A DNA stretch of 64,000 nucleotides, taken from the NCBI RefSeq assembly GCF_907177275.1, contig NZ_CAJSLV010000050.1, positions 1-64,000 of the forward strand, read 5' to 3'. This document shows positions 18,627 to 27,232 of this stretch, piece after piece. The notes below the pieces were generated by a model. It was not told the DNA's origin, did not search any database, and was given only the letters and a program-made list of their open reading frames with translations. This stretch comes from Actinacidiphila cocklensis. Its GTDB lineage: Bacteria > Actinomycetota > Actinomycetes > Streptomycetales > Streptomycetaceae. The position numbers were made by a program, and so were the translations under genes. How positions within the stretch are numbered: position 1 is the first letter of the stretch; every line of letters starts with the position of its first letter.

Positions 18627-19997
18627 TCAGCTGGCCGCTTGCCCGTTACCGACCCACGCTCCTAGCCGGTCGAACTGCTCGCGGGACATGCCGGTCAGCG
18701 CGGGGTGGGTGAGCAGGAAGGTGGCCTCGGCCGGGATCGGGGGTGCCTTCGCCAGTTCCGGCTCGGCTGGTGGTGTTTGCGCAGGGTCGGGCGGGGAGAT
18801 GGTGTAGTTCCACTCGCCGTGGAAGTCATCGCGTTTGACGCGCTGAAGGATCGCCGCTCGTTCGGCCTTGGTCAGTGTCCGGCCGGTGGGGTACTCGTTC
18901 TCGTCGAGGACGGCCTGGACGGTCAGCCCGGTGCTGGTGCGGGTGGCCGAGATGGTCTGGAGCAGCACTTCGTAGCTGGTCAGCGGCCTGCCGCGCAGGC
19001 TATGAGTGATCCGGGAGAACAGCCGGTGTTCGACCTTGTTCCATTTCGAGGTCGCGGGCGGAAAGTGCAGGACGGTGATGGTCAGCCCGGACTCGTCGGC
19101 GAAGGCGGCCAGGTCGTTCTTGAACAGGTGGGAGTCCGCTGAGTTGGCTCCTCCGGAGTCAGCGGTGACCAGCAGGCGGGTGGCGTCGGGGTAGTCGAGG
19201 CGTCCTTGGTGGTTCCACCAGCGGCGCAGTGACTCCACGGCGAAGGCGGCGGTGTTGCGGTCGGTGCCCACGTTGACCCAGCCGGTGTCGCGTCCCAGGT
19301 CGTAGACACCGTAGGGGATGGCGATCGGGGTGTCAGGGTCAAGGAAGTCGTGGTCCGGGGCGGTGATCGGCTCGCCTTTGCGACGCCAGGAGCGGCCCTG
19401 GCGGGCGAAGTCGCCGATCGGTTCCTTCTTCTTCGCGTCCACGCTCACCACCGGAAGTCCCTGCTCCAGGAAGCGTTCGACCGTGGTGTTGATGTGCCGG
19501 AACTGAACGTCGCGGTCGGGCACGTGGCTGCCGGCCCGGGTCTTGGCCATACCCTGCAGGCTGAAGCCCAGCCCGCGCAGGTCGCCCACCACCGGGGCGC
19601 TGACCGGATGGCCCGCCTCGGTCAGCGCCCTGGCCAGGTCACGCAGCGACGCGGTGGTCCAGCGCAGCGGCGAGACCGGGTCGCCCACCTCGTGCGGCTC
19701 GATCAGTGACTCCAGCGCCGCCACCAGACCGGGATCGCGCTCCGCGGCGGACTTGCGCCCGCCTCCGGGGCGGCGCACCCGTCCCAGCACCTCCGCCCCG
19801 CCCGCGAGCTCGTCGCATCCCCGGGCGACGGTCGACTCCGACACCTCCGCCAGCCTGGCCACGGCCGCGATCCCGCCATGTCCCAGAGCCTCGGCCTCGC
19901 AGGCGAGATAGAGGCGGCGCTGTCGCTCGTCCAGATGCGGCAGCAACGCCGCGAACTTCACGTCCAGCACCGCCAGGACTTCATCCGCAATCGCCAC
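18627..19997 (-). CDS. ISAzo13-family transposase
   Basis: A 456-residue transposase. The N-terminus KFAALLPHLDERQRRLYLACEAEALGHGGIAAVARL and the catalytic region (VVSVDAKKKEPIGDFARQGRSW, TADSGGANSADSHLFKNDLAAF, HFPPATSKWNKVEHRLFSRITHSLRGRPLTSYEV) match ISAzo13/Rhodopirellula-type DDE transposases. The acidic triad Asp (VSVDAK), Asp (TADSGG) and Glu (NKVEHRL) is visible. No frameshift or stop is seen, so it may be functional. Element ends were not defined. Its 5' side ends within 60 bp of the inverted IS3 repeat. Confidence 0.88.
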   Translation of the reverse strand: MAIADEVLAVLDVKFAALLPHLDERQRRLYLACEAEALGHGGIAAVARLAEVSESTVARGCDELAGGAEVLGRVRRPGGGRKSAAERDPGLVAALESLIEPHEVGDPVSPLRWTTASLRDLARALTEAGHPVSAPVVGDLRGLGFSLQGMAKTRAGSHVPDRDVQFRHINTTVERFLEQGLPVVSVDAKKKEPIGDFARQGRSWRRKGEPITAPDHDFLDPDTPIAIPYGVYDLGRDTGWVNVGTDRNTAAFAVESLRRWWNHQGRLDYPDATRLLVTADSGGANSADSHLFKNDLAAFADESGLTITVLHFPPATSKWNKVEHRLFSRITHSLRGRPLTSYEVLLQTISATRTSTGLTVQAVLDENEYPTGRTLTKAERAAILQRVKRDDFHGEWNYTISPPDPAQTPPAEPELAKAPPIPAEATFLLTHPALTGMSREQFDRLGAWVGNGQAAS

Positions 19998-20055
19998 GAC
20001 AGCCCATCTACCATGACTCCGGGCGAAGTTGTGCTGAACCAGGCAGTTATTTCGT

Positions 20056-20497
20056 TACGGCTCCTCACCAGTTCGTCTCGCCGGCGAAGTACTTGGCCGC
20101 CTTGCGCAGGATGTCCCGCTCGGTTGCCAGCTTCCGCTCGCTCGCCTGAAGCTCGGCCACCCGGGCCTCCAGTTGCCGGATCCGCTCGTCCGGATCGGCG
20201 GACGCAGCCGGGTTCCCTGCCCTGGCCTGCGTCGTCCCGCCCCGCCGGGCGTCCACGGGCGCGATGCCGCCGCGTTCGCGGTCCCGCAGCACCCACTCAC
20301 GCAGCGTCGCCCTGTTGATGCCCAGGTCAGCGGCGATGTCCTTGTACGTCGCCCCGTGCGTGGACTCGTACAAGGCCACGGCATCGGCCTTGAACTCGTC
20401 CGAGTAGTCCTTCATCGCCATCGGCGGTGTTCTCGCTTCCTCCGGATCAAGCAGATCCAGTATCAGCATGTCCACCCATCAGGGCGAAGGCCCCCAC
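20056..20497 (-). repeat. 442-bp inverted repeat, right copy (IS3 orfA unit)
   Basis: Reverse-complement partner of 14005-14446, ending at the same bases (GAGGAGCCGTA at 20056, GTGGGGGCC at 20497). The two copies enclose 5.6 kb of DNA carrying the AraC/oxidoreductase pair and two further transposase genes. Confidence 0.85.
20065..20421 (-). CDS. IS3-family transposase orfA, second copy (orfB absent)
   Basis: 118 residues, identical to the protein at 14081-14437 except VAELQASE for VAELEASE and DILRKAAK for DILRNAAK. As there, no orfB follows. It contains the orfA helix-turn-helix (TYKDIAADLGINRATLREW) and heptad zipper. Confidence 0.8.
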   Translation of the reverse strand: MAMKDYSDEFKADAVALYESTHGATYKDIAADLGINRATLREWVLRDRERGGIAPVDARRGGTTQARAGNPAASADPDERIRQLEARVAELQASERKLATERDILRKAAKYFAGETNW

Positions 20498-20504
20498 CGC
20501 AGAT

Positions 20505-20603
20505 CCGCTCCACCTGATCAGACTGTTCGGGATCAGCGAGGTCACGGCGGTCAGGTACGTCCACGCCGCCCATCCTGAGCGCACAGGCAAGACCCTGCGC
20601 TGA
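20505..20603 (+). pseudogene. Possible recombinase C-terminal tail
   Basis: Immediately after the IS3 repeat a 30-residue tail reads THLIRLFGISEVTAVRYVHAAHPER and stops at 20601-20603. The 'IRLFGIS..TA.RYV..AHPER' pattern is the end of a group of Streptomyces tyrosine-recombinase-like proteins. The rest is missing, cut by the IS3 unit. Confidence 0.4.
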
Positions 20604-21098
20604 TCAGCGAGCTGGGAAGGAGTTCAGAGCAAGGTCCCATCGGTCAGCCTCGTGAAGCAGTGCTGCGGTGTCCATCTGCAGCTCCACGAAGTACTGGTAG
20701 ATGTCCGCCCCGTCATCTCCCTGCTGCCATGGGGGCCCCGCCTCGAGGGAAAGGTGAACACCAATCACTGCCCCGCTGTCGGTTCGATCAGCGAGGCTCA
20801 CGGCAAGGACCCGTTCGACGAACCATGTGTCCGGGGACAGCCAGCCTTCGGCATCGGGCCCCGTCACCGCCACCGTCCCGGCGGCCACCGCCCGCAGCCA
20901 CGCGGACACCTGGCGGGCTTCATGAGCCAGCAGACATGGATCAGCAAAGGACCAACTGCCCTGGGGAGTGGCCACTGACCCACCAATGACCAGCCAGTTG
21001 TCGTCGTAGGAGCCGCCCCGGACCGCGGCGAACTGATAGCGCAGCGGACAGAGCTCGACACTGCTCGCGTGATCACCCAGAAGCACTGCCACTGCCAC
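20604..21098 (-). CDS. WapI-family immunity-like protein
   Basis: A 164-residue protein starting [28 protein letters not shown]. It has [45 protein letters not shown] and [12 protein letters not shown]. This matches the small cytoplasmic WapI-like family annotated as immunity proteins against contact-dependent WapA-type toxins. No cognate toxin or RHS/WXG gene is in the window. It starts 16 bp after the SMI1/KNR4 gene, so the two are probably one operon of orphan immunity genes. Family assignment is from recognition of the motifs only. Confidence 0.7.
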   Translation of the reverse strand: MAVAVLLGDHASSVELCPLRYQFAAVRGGSYDDNWLVIGGSVATPQGSWSFADPCLLAHEARQVSAWLRAVAAGTVAVTGPDAEGWLSPDTWFVERVLAVSLADRTDSGAVIGVHLSLEAGPPWQQGDDGADIYQYFVELQMDTAALLHEADRWDLALNSFPAR

Positions 21099-21114
21099 GG
21101 CCCGAATGCGTGAT

Positions 21115-21804
21115 TCAGGAGCCTACGGAGGACTGCCGGACATCGTGCTCGGCCTTGTCCAGCCATTCGGTGAACCAGCCGTTGAAGGTGACGGGCTTGC
21201 CCTCCGCGTCGACGAGGGGCTCAAGATCCGCGTCGTCTGCTCGGGGATCGGACCACATAGTGCCGCAGTGGGAGCCGCTGAGGACCAGCCAGTCGCGCTG
21301 AGCACAGCCGTGGTGGCAGATCACGATGGCGCCGGCGGTGCGCTCGGGGGCGAACATGACGGCTTCCCATCGTTCATCCCACGCCTCGATGGCGGTGTCG
21401 AAGTCCTCGATTTCCTCGAAGTCCTCCTCTTCGGGACGCTCGGCCAGCAGCCGTTCGAGGACCTCTGGGTCCGGGCCCTTGTCGGGGAACGGTTCGGCGA
21501 GCTTAGACAGATCGGCCAGGTCGGCGCCGTCGCCCTCCCAGCGCCAGCGGCCCTGAATGCGTCGCACGGGAAAGACGCCATAGGACGGCCCCGCGCCCCC
21601 GGCGGCGACCATCGCGAGGAAGTCCCGGTACTCCGAAGGCAGCCGCACGCCTATCTGGCCTTCCAACTCGACGATCTCGTCCTCGCCAAGCGGATCCTCG
21701 AGCGTCCACCGATGACCGAGTGTCCCAAACACCTTCTGGCTCGCCGGGAGCGCGCTCAGATCCACGATCCGCTTCCGCACCCCGGCCCAATCCTGATCAA
21801 CCAT
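21115..21804 (-). CDS. SMI1/KNR4-family (immunity-type) protein
   Basis: A 229-residue protein starting [20 protein letters not shown]. The central SMI1/KNR4 signature is [42 protein letters not shown], followed by an acidic stretch ([21 protein letters not shown]) and [22 protein letters not shown]. Bacterial members commonly neutralise polymorphic nuclease or deaminase toxins. It is the first gene of a likely two-gene operon with the WapI-like gene. The ATG at 21804 was chosen because upstream codons lack family similarity. No toxin lies beside it. Confidence 0.82.
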   Translation of the reverse strand: MVDQDWAGVRKRIVDLSALPASQKVFGTLGHRWTLEDPLGEDEIVELEGQIGVRLPSEYRDFLAMVAAGGAGPSYGVFPVRRIQGRWRWEGDGADLADLSKLAEPFPDKGPDPEVLERLLAERPEEEDFEEIEDFDTAIEAWDERWEAVMFAPERTAGAIVICHHGCAQRDWLVLSGSHCGTMWSDPRADDADLEPLVDAEGKPVTFNGWFTEWLDKAEHDVRQSSVGS

Positions 21805-22139
21805 GCAGCGACCATATGCGCCGCCACTGACACGCCCAGGTCGGAGGGTCGTCGTGTCCTGAGGCGAGTCAACGCCCGCCGAGACGGTCGACTTGCGCAC
21901 CGAACCTACGCGTCGGAGGGACAGTTCGGCGCGACAGTGAGCGGGTTCCGGCGTCCGCACGCACAGGATTCCCGGAACTCGCGCGCTTTGCGCCCCGGCG
22001 GCCAGGAGCCCGTCGGGCGGATCGAGTGCCGCGGCGGGGCACGCTTCGCGTGGCTGTACCGGATCGACCTGGCCCTGCCGATACGACCGATGACTTTGGC
22101 GAAGGAGATCGCCCATCCGGGACCGCGGCCCGATGCCGA

Positions 22140-22645
22140 GCCCGGGCGTAGTAGCGGGGCCCACTCGCCTCACCACGAACCTCGACAGGAAGGTCACGAT
22201 CATCAGCAACTTCGTAGAGCATGCCCAGCACCGCCACCGGAGCGTTGCCCACGGCGACCTGATGCTTCAAGAACTCCCGCACCCCGGCCAGGATCGTGTT
22301 CACCCGGCGGGGGCCTCGAACCGGCTGTTGCCCCGGGCCAGGGACCACCGGATCCCCATCCAGCCGGGCGTACCGCAGCCAGAACATGAACGACCCGAGA
22401 CGACCTACGCACTCCCGCCAGTAGAGACCTGACCGGGCACACCAGGTCAGGAACAGCTTTATCGCGGCTGCGTACGTCGCGGTCGTCGACTCGGCCTGGT
22501 CCCGGCCGAACCGCACGTGCCGCAGGAACTCATCCACCTCGGCAATCGGCGCGAGCTCGTCTTGGCCCAGCACCGTCCAGTACCGGTCACCCGACGGCAT
22601 CCGCACCACGAACGGCCGCAACCGCACTTTCCTGTTCTCCATCAC
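22140..22645 (-). pseudogene. Tyrosine recombinase/integrase, N-terminal fragment
   Basis: MENRKVRLRPFVVRMPSGDRYWTVLGQDELAPIAEVDEFLRHVRFGRDQAESTTATYAAAIKLFLTWCARSG begins a site-specific integrase with a SAM-like core-binding domain, continuing to RRVNTILAGVREFLKHQVAVG and LPVEVRGEASGPRYYARARHR. After this point the catalytic R-H-R-Y domain is missing; the frame runs on in unrelated sequence to 21869. Truncated to about 165 residues, it cannot recombine DNA. The neighbouring plasmid-type genes suggest it belonged to an integrative element. Confidence 0.8.
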
Positions 22646-22759
22646 GGGCGCATCTCAGCAACAACTGCGACGTCCGCGACACCGGTTCAGGAACTGTCGG
22701 CCACAGGTTCACCGCCCAGGGTGACGCGACAGTGCACGACACCTCCTGAAACCCGAGGG

Positions 22760-23068
22760 AACTGCCTGACCTACACCGCCACGCAGGCGGTCGTGGCCGG
22801 GGCTGGCGCCCGCGCGCTCGGCATCCGGGTGCACCCCGCTGCGGCGGCGGCCGCGTTGGCGGTGTCGTTTGGCACCCACTACGCCGCGGACCGGCGCGTG
22901 CCGGGCCACGGCTTGCTGGAGAAGCTCGCCGCCAAGACCGGCAAAACCAACTTCTACTCGCTGGCCTCGCACGGGATGAACGGCGCGTTCCACCTCGACA
23001 ACTCCTGGCACCACGGCTGGGAGACCGTTGCCGCCCTCATCGCCACCAGCAAGGCCGGGACGCGGTGA
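22760..23068 (+). pseudogene. Conjugative-element membrane protein, 5'-truncated
   Basis: The last about 100 residues of an open frame read NCLTYTATQAVVAGAGARALG, AALAVSFGTHYAADRRVPGHGLLEKLA, NFYSLASHGMNGAFHLDNSWHHGWETVAALI. This matches a small membrane-associated protein (THYxxDRR ... HGMNGAxxLDxxWH) common in Streptomyces integrative conjugative elements. Upstream sequence in frame is non-homologous, so the first part is lost. It is followed with a 4-bp overlap by the next gene. Confidence 0.65.
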
Positions 23069-23412
23069 CCGGCCGCTCCCGTACCCGCCTGGAACGTGTG
23101 CGCGCCTCGGCCGGCATCGCCTCCTTGGCGCTGCAGCAGATCGAGGACGGCCTGGGCGCCGATGACGTCGACGGCCCCGAGCTCGCGGCGATCCTGCGTG
23201 AGCTCATCGAGGACACCGACCCGCCCGGCGGGTTCATCGCAGCCCTCGCGCAGCTGCTCACCGTCGCCGCGCAGCGAGCCGAACAGCTCGAGCCGAACCG
23301 CGACGGCGACGCCTCCTGCCCGCTGCACGAGGCCGCCGCCCTGCTCACCGACAACGCCGGGCAGCGCCTGATCTGGGCTGCCCGCGCCCTTGACCCGCAA
23401 GATCCCGAATGA
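23065..23412 (+). CDS. Small element-borne protein of unknown function
   Basis: A 115-residue acidic, Leu/Ala-rich helical protein: MTGRSRTRLERVRASAGIASLALQQIEDGL, ELAAILRELIEDTDPPGGFIAALAQLLTVAAQRAEQL, HEAAALLTDNAGQRLIWAARALDPQDPE. It overlaps the upstream gene by 4 bp and the downstream AAA gene by 4 bp. This tight operon is typical of pSAM2-like elements. I do not recognise a functional domain. Confidence 0.65.
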   Translation: MTGRSRTRLERVRASAGIASLALQQIEDGLGADDVDGPELAAILRELIEDTDPPGGFIAALAQLLTVAAQRAEQLEPNRDGDASCPLHEAAALLTDNAGQRLIWAARALDPQDPE

Positions 23413-23645
23413 ATCCGCTGACCTACCCGGACCTGCCGGAGACCTGCCTCGTGGTCCTGATCGGCGCATCGGGCGCCGGGAAGAGCACGCTGGCCGCGAC
23501 CTGGCCCGCCTCGCAGGTGCTGAACCTGGACGCGATGCGCGAGGCGGTAAGCGACGACTTCTCTGTCAAGTTGAGCGTGTTGAACTTCGGACACGCGCTA
23601 CGGGTACAGCGGCCCGCTCCCGCAGCGGCCGTATCAGTCCTGTAG
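23409..23645 (+). pseudogene. P-loop (AAA/polynucleotide-kinase-like) ATPase, truncated
   Basis: Starts MNPLTYPDLPETCLVVLIGASGAGKSTLAATW; the Walker A is GASGAGKST. After SDDFSVKLSV the sequence is unrelated, so only about 55 family residues remain of an expected 150 or more. It overlaps the upstream gene by 4 bp. The 3' end collides with the rhodanese gene of the sulfur cluster on the opposite strand, which probably marks the edge of the lost element. Confidence 0.7.
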
Positions 23646-24164
23646 GGCTCGGAGCGTGGTGTGGAGGTCGGTGGTGCGGGGCTGGTTGTGGGGGAGTTTG
23701 GCGAGGGCGGCGGCTATGCCGCAGGTGTTGGTGGCGGCGGAGAAGATCAGGCCGCCTCCGATGGCTGCGGCGAGCCAGCGGGCGGAGCGCCAGCGGGTGC
23801 CAGCGGCGAGCCCGAGGACGACGAGGGTGCCTGCGGCGAGGCGGACCTGGCGTTCCATGGGCCAGACTGCTGTGGCGTTGTCGGGGCGGTGGAGGGTGTG
23901 GCCTTCGCCGGCCCAGGCGGTGGTGCCGCCGGTGAGGGTGGTGGCGGGGATGTCGGCTGCGGCGAGTTCGGTGCAGGCGGTGGTGGAGCGGTTGCCGGAG
24001 GCGCAGACCATGGGCAGGGCGGTGTGGAGGTGGTCGAGGGGGATGTTGTGGGCGCCGGGAAGGTGCCCGGAGGCGTACTCGCCGGGAGTGCGCACGTCGA
24101 TGACGGTGTAGTCGTCGAGGCGGGCGGCGGCCTGGGCGGGGATGAGGGCGGTGGGGGTGCTCAT
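23634..24164 (-). CDS. Rhodanese-domain protein with C-terminal DUF2892-like membrane domain
   Basis: A 176-residue protein. Residues 1-95 form a rhodanese domain (YTVIDVRTPGEYASGHLPGAHNIPLDHL) with active-site loop CASGNRS (Cys54). Residues about 105-150 form a DUF2892-like hydrophobic hairpin (RQVRLAAGTLVVLGLAAGTRW, ARWLAAAIGGGLIFSAATNTCG) that would anchor it in the membrane. It transfers sulfane sulfur. It is divergent from the CsoR/CstR-type repressor with a perfect palindrome between them, so it is probably repressed by it. The start at 24164 begins the homology. Confidence 0.88.
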   Translation of the reverse strand: MSTPTALIPAQAAARLDDYTVIDVRTPGEYASGHLPGAHNIPLDHLHTALPMVCASGNRSTTACTELAAADIPATTLTGGTTAWAGEGHTLHRPDNATAVWPMERQVRLAAGTLVVLGLAAGTRWRSARWLAAAIGGGLIFSAATNTCGIAAALAKLPHNQPRTTDLHTTLRALQD

Positions 24165-24220
24165 GTGCGGGGTGATTCCTTCCGTGCTCTTCCGGGGAAC
24201 GGGTGTCCGGACCCGGTATG

Positions 24221-24536
<316 letters not shown>

Positions 24537-24539
24537 CGG

Positions 24540-24554
24540 GCCCGGTGGCCGGGC
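24540..24554. terminator. Short hairpin between convergent genes
   Basis: GCCCGG-TGG-CCGGGC, a perfect 6-bp stem, lies between the stop of the repressor gene (24536) and the stop of the TauE/SafE gene (24558, opposite strand). It is probably a shared bidirectional terminator. Confidence 0.5.
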
Positions 24555-24557
24555 TGT

Positions 24558-25301
24558 TCATACGATCACGTCGATCAGCATGAACACGGCCACCGCCAGC
24601 AGCACCCCGGCGAAGACCTTTTGCAGGCTGTTGCCGGAGACCTTGGTACTGAGGCGTTTGCCGTCCCAGGCACCGAGGATCGCCGCTCCGGTGAACGGCC
24701 CGATGAGCGCCCAGTCGAGGCCGCCGCCGGTCCCGGTGCGGGCGGTCAGGGCGGCGAGTGAGTTGACGGTGATGACGAGCAGGCTGGTGCCCACCGCGCG
24801 GCGCATGGTCAGGCCGAGCACGCTCACCAGGGCCGGGACTGCGAGGAACCCTCCGCCGACGCCAAGGAATCCGGTCACCGCGCCGAGCCCGGCGCCTGCC
24901 CCGGCCGCCTTGCCGGGCCGTATCCGCTCCGGCGGCCTTGATGAGGACGGTCGGAACATCCGCACGGCCGCCAGTGCCGCGATCACCGCGAACGCGACGG
25001 TCAGCGCCGCCTCCGGCACACGTCCGGCGGCTGCTCCCGCGAGGTAGGCGGGGATGATGCCCGCGGCGGCGAAGAGCGATCCGACCTTCCAGGCAACATG
25101 GCCGTCGCGGGCGTGGGCGTACAGGGCGGTGGCGGAGGTGGCGGCCACGATGATCAGGCTGGCGGTGGTGGCCGCGGGCGGGGAGAAGTCGAGCAGGTAG
25201 ATCAGGGCGGGCACGGCCAGGACGCTGCCGCCACCGCCCAAGGCTCCGAGGGCGAGGCCGACGACGGCCCCGGCAATGAGGGCGAGAACGATCGCGGTCA
25301 C
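24558..25301 (-). CDS. TauE/SafE-family sulfite/organosulfonate exporter
   Basis: A 247-residue membrane protein starting VTAIVLALIAGAVVGLALGALGGGGSVLAVPALIYLL. The GGGGS-containing first helix and the second-half repeat (GAVTGFLGVGGGFLAVPALVSVLG) are the internally duplicated signature of TauE/SafE permeases, with about eight helices. In persulfide-detoxification operons this protein exports the sulfite produced by persulfide oxidation. Its GTG start overlaps the stop of the upstream rhodanese gene by four bases, so the two are translationally coupled. Confidence 0.9.
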   Translation of the reverse strand: MTAIVLALIAGAVVGLALGALGGGGSVLAVPALIYLLDFSPPAATTASLIIVAATSATALYAHARDGHVAWKVGSLFAAAGIIPAYLAGAAAGRVPEAALTVAFAVIAALAAVRMFRPSSSRPPERIRPGKAAGAGAGLGAVTGFLGVGGGFLAVPALVSVLGLTMRRAVGTSLLVITVNSLAALTARTGTGGGLDWALIGPFTGAAILGAWDGKRLSTKVSGNSLQKVFAGVLLAVAVFMLIDVIV

Positions 25302-25663
25302 GCTATCTGGCCGTTGTTCCCGCGTTCGTCGAGCACCGGGTGTCCGGCGGCGGCCCACGCGTTCATGCCGCCCTTGACGTCGACCGCCTGCGCTCCGCGC
25401 TCGGTGAGGAGTTTCGCGGCCTGCTGGGAGCGGTGTCCGCTGCGGCAGATCACCACCAGCGGCCGGCCGGACGCTTCGGCCGGCAGATCGGCGCCAGTCA
25501 CTAGCTTCGACAGGGGGACGTGGACGGCGCCGGGGGCGTGGCCCGCGTTCCACTCGGGCTTCTCGCGGACGTCGAGCAGGATCGCGTCCGGGGTGTCACC
25601 ACTGGTGCGGCTGCGGGCTTGGTCCACGCTGACGCGGGGCTGGCTGTGGCGGAAGAGGAACAT
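25298..25663 (-). CDS. Single-domain rhodanese
   Basis: A 121-residue protein, MFLFRHSQPRVSVDQARSRT, with AILLDVREKPEWNAGHAPGAVHVPLSKL and an active-site loop CRSGHRS (Cys73), then GAQAVDVKGGMNAWAAAGHP. It is a cytoplasmic sulfurtransferase that moves sulfane sulfur between thiosulfate, glutathione/mycothiol persulfide and proteins. It is the second gene of the operon from 27074, 46 bp after the MBL-rhodanese fusion, and overlaps the exporter gene. Confidence 0.9.
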   Translation of the reverse strand: MFLFRHSQPRVSVDQARSRTSGDTPDAILLDVREKPEWNAGHAPGAVHVPLSKLVTGADLPAEASGRPLVVICRSGHRSQQAAKLLTERGAQAVDVKGGMNAWAAAGHPVLDERGNNGQIA

Positions 25664-25709
25664 CAGTGTTCTCCCCTCTCCATTCTCGTGCGGGGGGCGG
25701 GGGTGTCTG

Positions 25710-27074
25710 TCAGCCGGCGGTCAGGGGCAGGCCGGCGTCAGTGGCGGCGTCGAAGCCGTCGTCGACGGCGACGACGTCGCGGCCGGAGGCGTCCAGCAGG
25801 GACGCGGCGATCGCGGCCCGCATCCCGCCGGCGCAGTGCACCCACACCGTCCCCGGCGGCACCTCCGCCAGGCGGCCGTGGAGCTCGTGGATGGGAATGT
25901 GCACCGACCCTTCGATCCAACCGCCCTCGCGCTCGGAGTCGCGGCGCACGTCGAGCACCACCACGCCGTCGATGTCCTGGGCGGCGAGTCCGGCGAAGGT
26001 GGAGCGGGGGAAGGAGGCCGGGGCCGTGCCGGCGGGAAGCCAGGCGTCGGGGGTGCCGGTGGCGGCGGCGGCCGGGCGGTCGATGCCCACCCGCACCAGT
26101 TCGCGCTGGGCGTCGGCGAGCTGCTCGGCCGTGTCGGCGAGCAGGGTGACCGGCTTGTCCCAGGGGATCATCCAGGCGAGGTAGGTGGCGAGCTTGCCGT
26201 CGGCCTCGAAGTTGAACGAGCCGGCCACGTGCCCGTCGGCGAACGCGACACGGTCGCGCAGGTCGACGACCCATTCGCCGGCCGCGAGGCGGGCGGCGAT
26301 GTCGTGGGCGTCCGCGAGGGCGGGCGGGGTCAGGTCGAGCGGAGCGGGGCCAGCAGCGTTGGCCGGGCACATGTGCGTGTAGTAGGCGGGCACGACTTCC
26401 AGCCCGGCCAGCAGCTCCGCCACGAAGGTGTCCACGTCCACGGTGAGCGCGGTGTTCGCGCTCTTCTCCTTGCCGATCGTGGTCTCCTCGCCCTCGGACT
26501 GGGCCGAGGAGCAGAAGCTGCCGAAGCCGTGGGTGGGCAGCACCGCCGTCTCGTCGGGAAGATCGGAGGCCAGGCGGTGGGCGGAGGCGTGCTGGGCGCG
26601 GGCCAGCTGTTCGGTCAGCCGCGGCTCGACCAGGTCCGGCCGTCCGACGGTGCCGATCAGCAGCGACCCGCCGGTGAAGACGACCACCGCCCGCCCCGCC
26701 TCGTGCAGCGCGTAGGAGGTGTGGTGCGGGGTGTGGCCCGGCGTCGCAATCGCCTCGAGCGTCACCCCGCTGCCGGGGTCGATGTCCACACGGTCGCCGT
26801 CGGCGACAGGGACGCGGTCGAAGGTGACGTTCGCGCCGGCCGGCACGAGGTAGCGGGCGCCGGTGATCCGGGCGAGTTCGAGTCCGCCGGTGACGTAGTC
26901 GTTGTGGATGTGGGTCTCCACGACATGGGAGATCCGCACACCGCGCCGGGCGGCTGCCGCCAGGACCTGGTCGATGTCGCGCGGCGGGTCCACCGCCACC
27001 GCGGCGCTCTCACCGCCGGCCAGGTAGCTGCGGTTGCCGAGACCTTCCAGCTCGATGGTGTCAACGAAGAACAC
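25710..27074 (-). CDS. MBL-fold persulfide dioxygenase/rhodanese fusion (CstB/BlsA-like)
   Basis: A 454-residue protein. The N-terminal metallo-beta-lactamase fold (about 1-250) carries the iron-binding motif THIHNDY (His55, His57, Asp59), GHTPHHTSY and PTHGFGSFC. Two rhodanese domains follow: residues about 255-340 without an active Cys (VDLRDRVAFADGHVAGSFNF) and about 355-450 with the loop CAGGMR (Cys414). Such fusions oxidise low-molecular-weight persulfides to sulfite and can form thiosulfate. Y60 replaces the usual last His of HxHxDH, as in many actinobacterial members. It is the first gene of the operon with 25663 and 25301, next to two CstR-type operators. Confidence 0.9.
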   Translation of the reverse strand: MFFVDTIELEGLGNRSYLAGGESAAVAVDPPRDIDQVLAAAARRGVRISHVVETHIHNDYVTGGLELARITGARYLVPAGANVTFDRVPVADGDRVDIDPGSGVTLEAIATPGHTPHHTSYALHEAGRAVVVFTGGSLLIGTVGRPDLVEPRLTEQLARAQHASAHRLASDLPDETAVLPTHGFGSFCSSAQSEGEETTIGKEKSANTALTVDVDTFVAELLAGLEVVPAYYTHMCPANAAGPAPLDLTPPALADAHDIAARLAAGEWVVDLRDRVAFADGHVAGSFNFEADGKLATYLAWMIPWDKPVTLLADTAEQLADAQRELVRVGIDRPAAAATGTPDAWLPAGTAPASFPRSTFAGLAAQDIDGVVVLDVRRDSEREGGWIEGSVHIPIHELHGRLAEVPPGTVWVHCAGGMRAAIAASLLDASGRDVVAVDDGFDAATDAGLPLTAG

Positions 27075-27099
27075 GCCGGTACTCCTAACGAATGAAAAT

Positions 27100-27113
27100 T
27101 ACCCGGGGGGGTA
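27100..27113. promoter_or_regulatory. CstR-type operator, site 2
   Basis: TACCCGGGGGGGTA lies 25 bp upstream of the MBL-rhodanese start. It matches the TACCC-N4-GGGTA pattern of the site at 24221 with an imperfect core. It probably overlaps the operon's promoter. Confidence 0.7.
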
Positions 27114-27135
27114 TCTGACTCCACCGTAACACCAG

Positions 27136-27149
27136 TACCCCCGGGGGTA
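27136..27149. promoter_or_regulatory. CstR-type operator, site 3
   Basis: TACCCCCGGGGGTA is a perfect 14-bp palindrome in the divergent spacer between the MBL-rhodanese operon and the DUF302 gene. Its centre is 36 bp from the centre of site 2, so each site could serve one of the two promoters. Confidence 0.78.
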
Positions 27150-27232
27150 TATTCCAGGTCGACGGCAGCCCGATCGGGCACCCGCCGGACACCAGACGCA
27201 TCAGCACGCCGGACGACAAGAAGGAGACGGCC

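Noticed and set aside
25098-27095. A 665-codon open frame on the plus strand across the persulfide operon
   Set aside because: It is antisense to three well supported genes, its protein is Gly/Val/His/Arg-rich with no family features, and its openness follows from the codon bias of GC-rich coding DNA.
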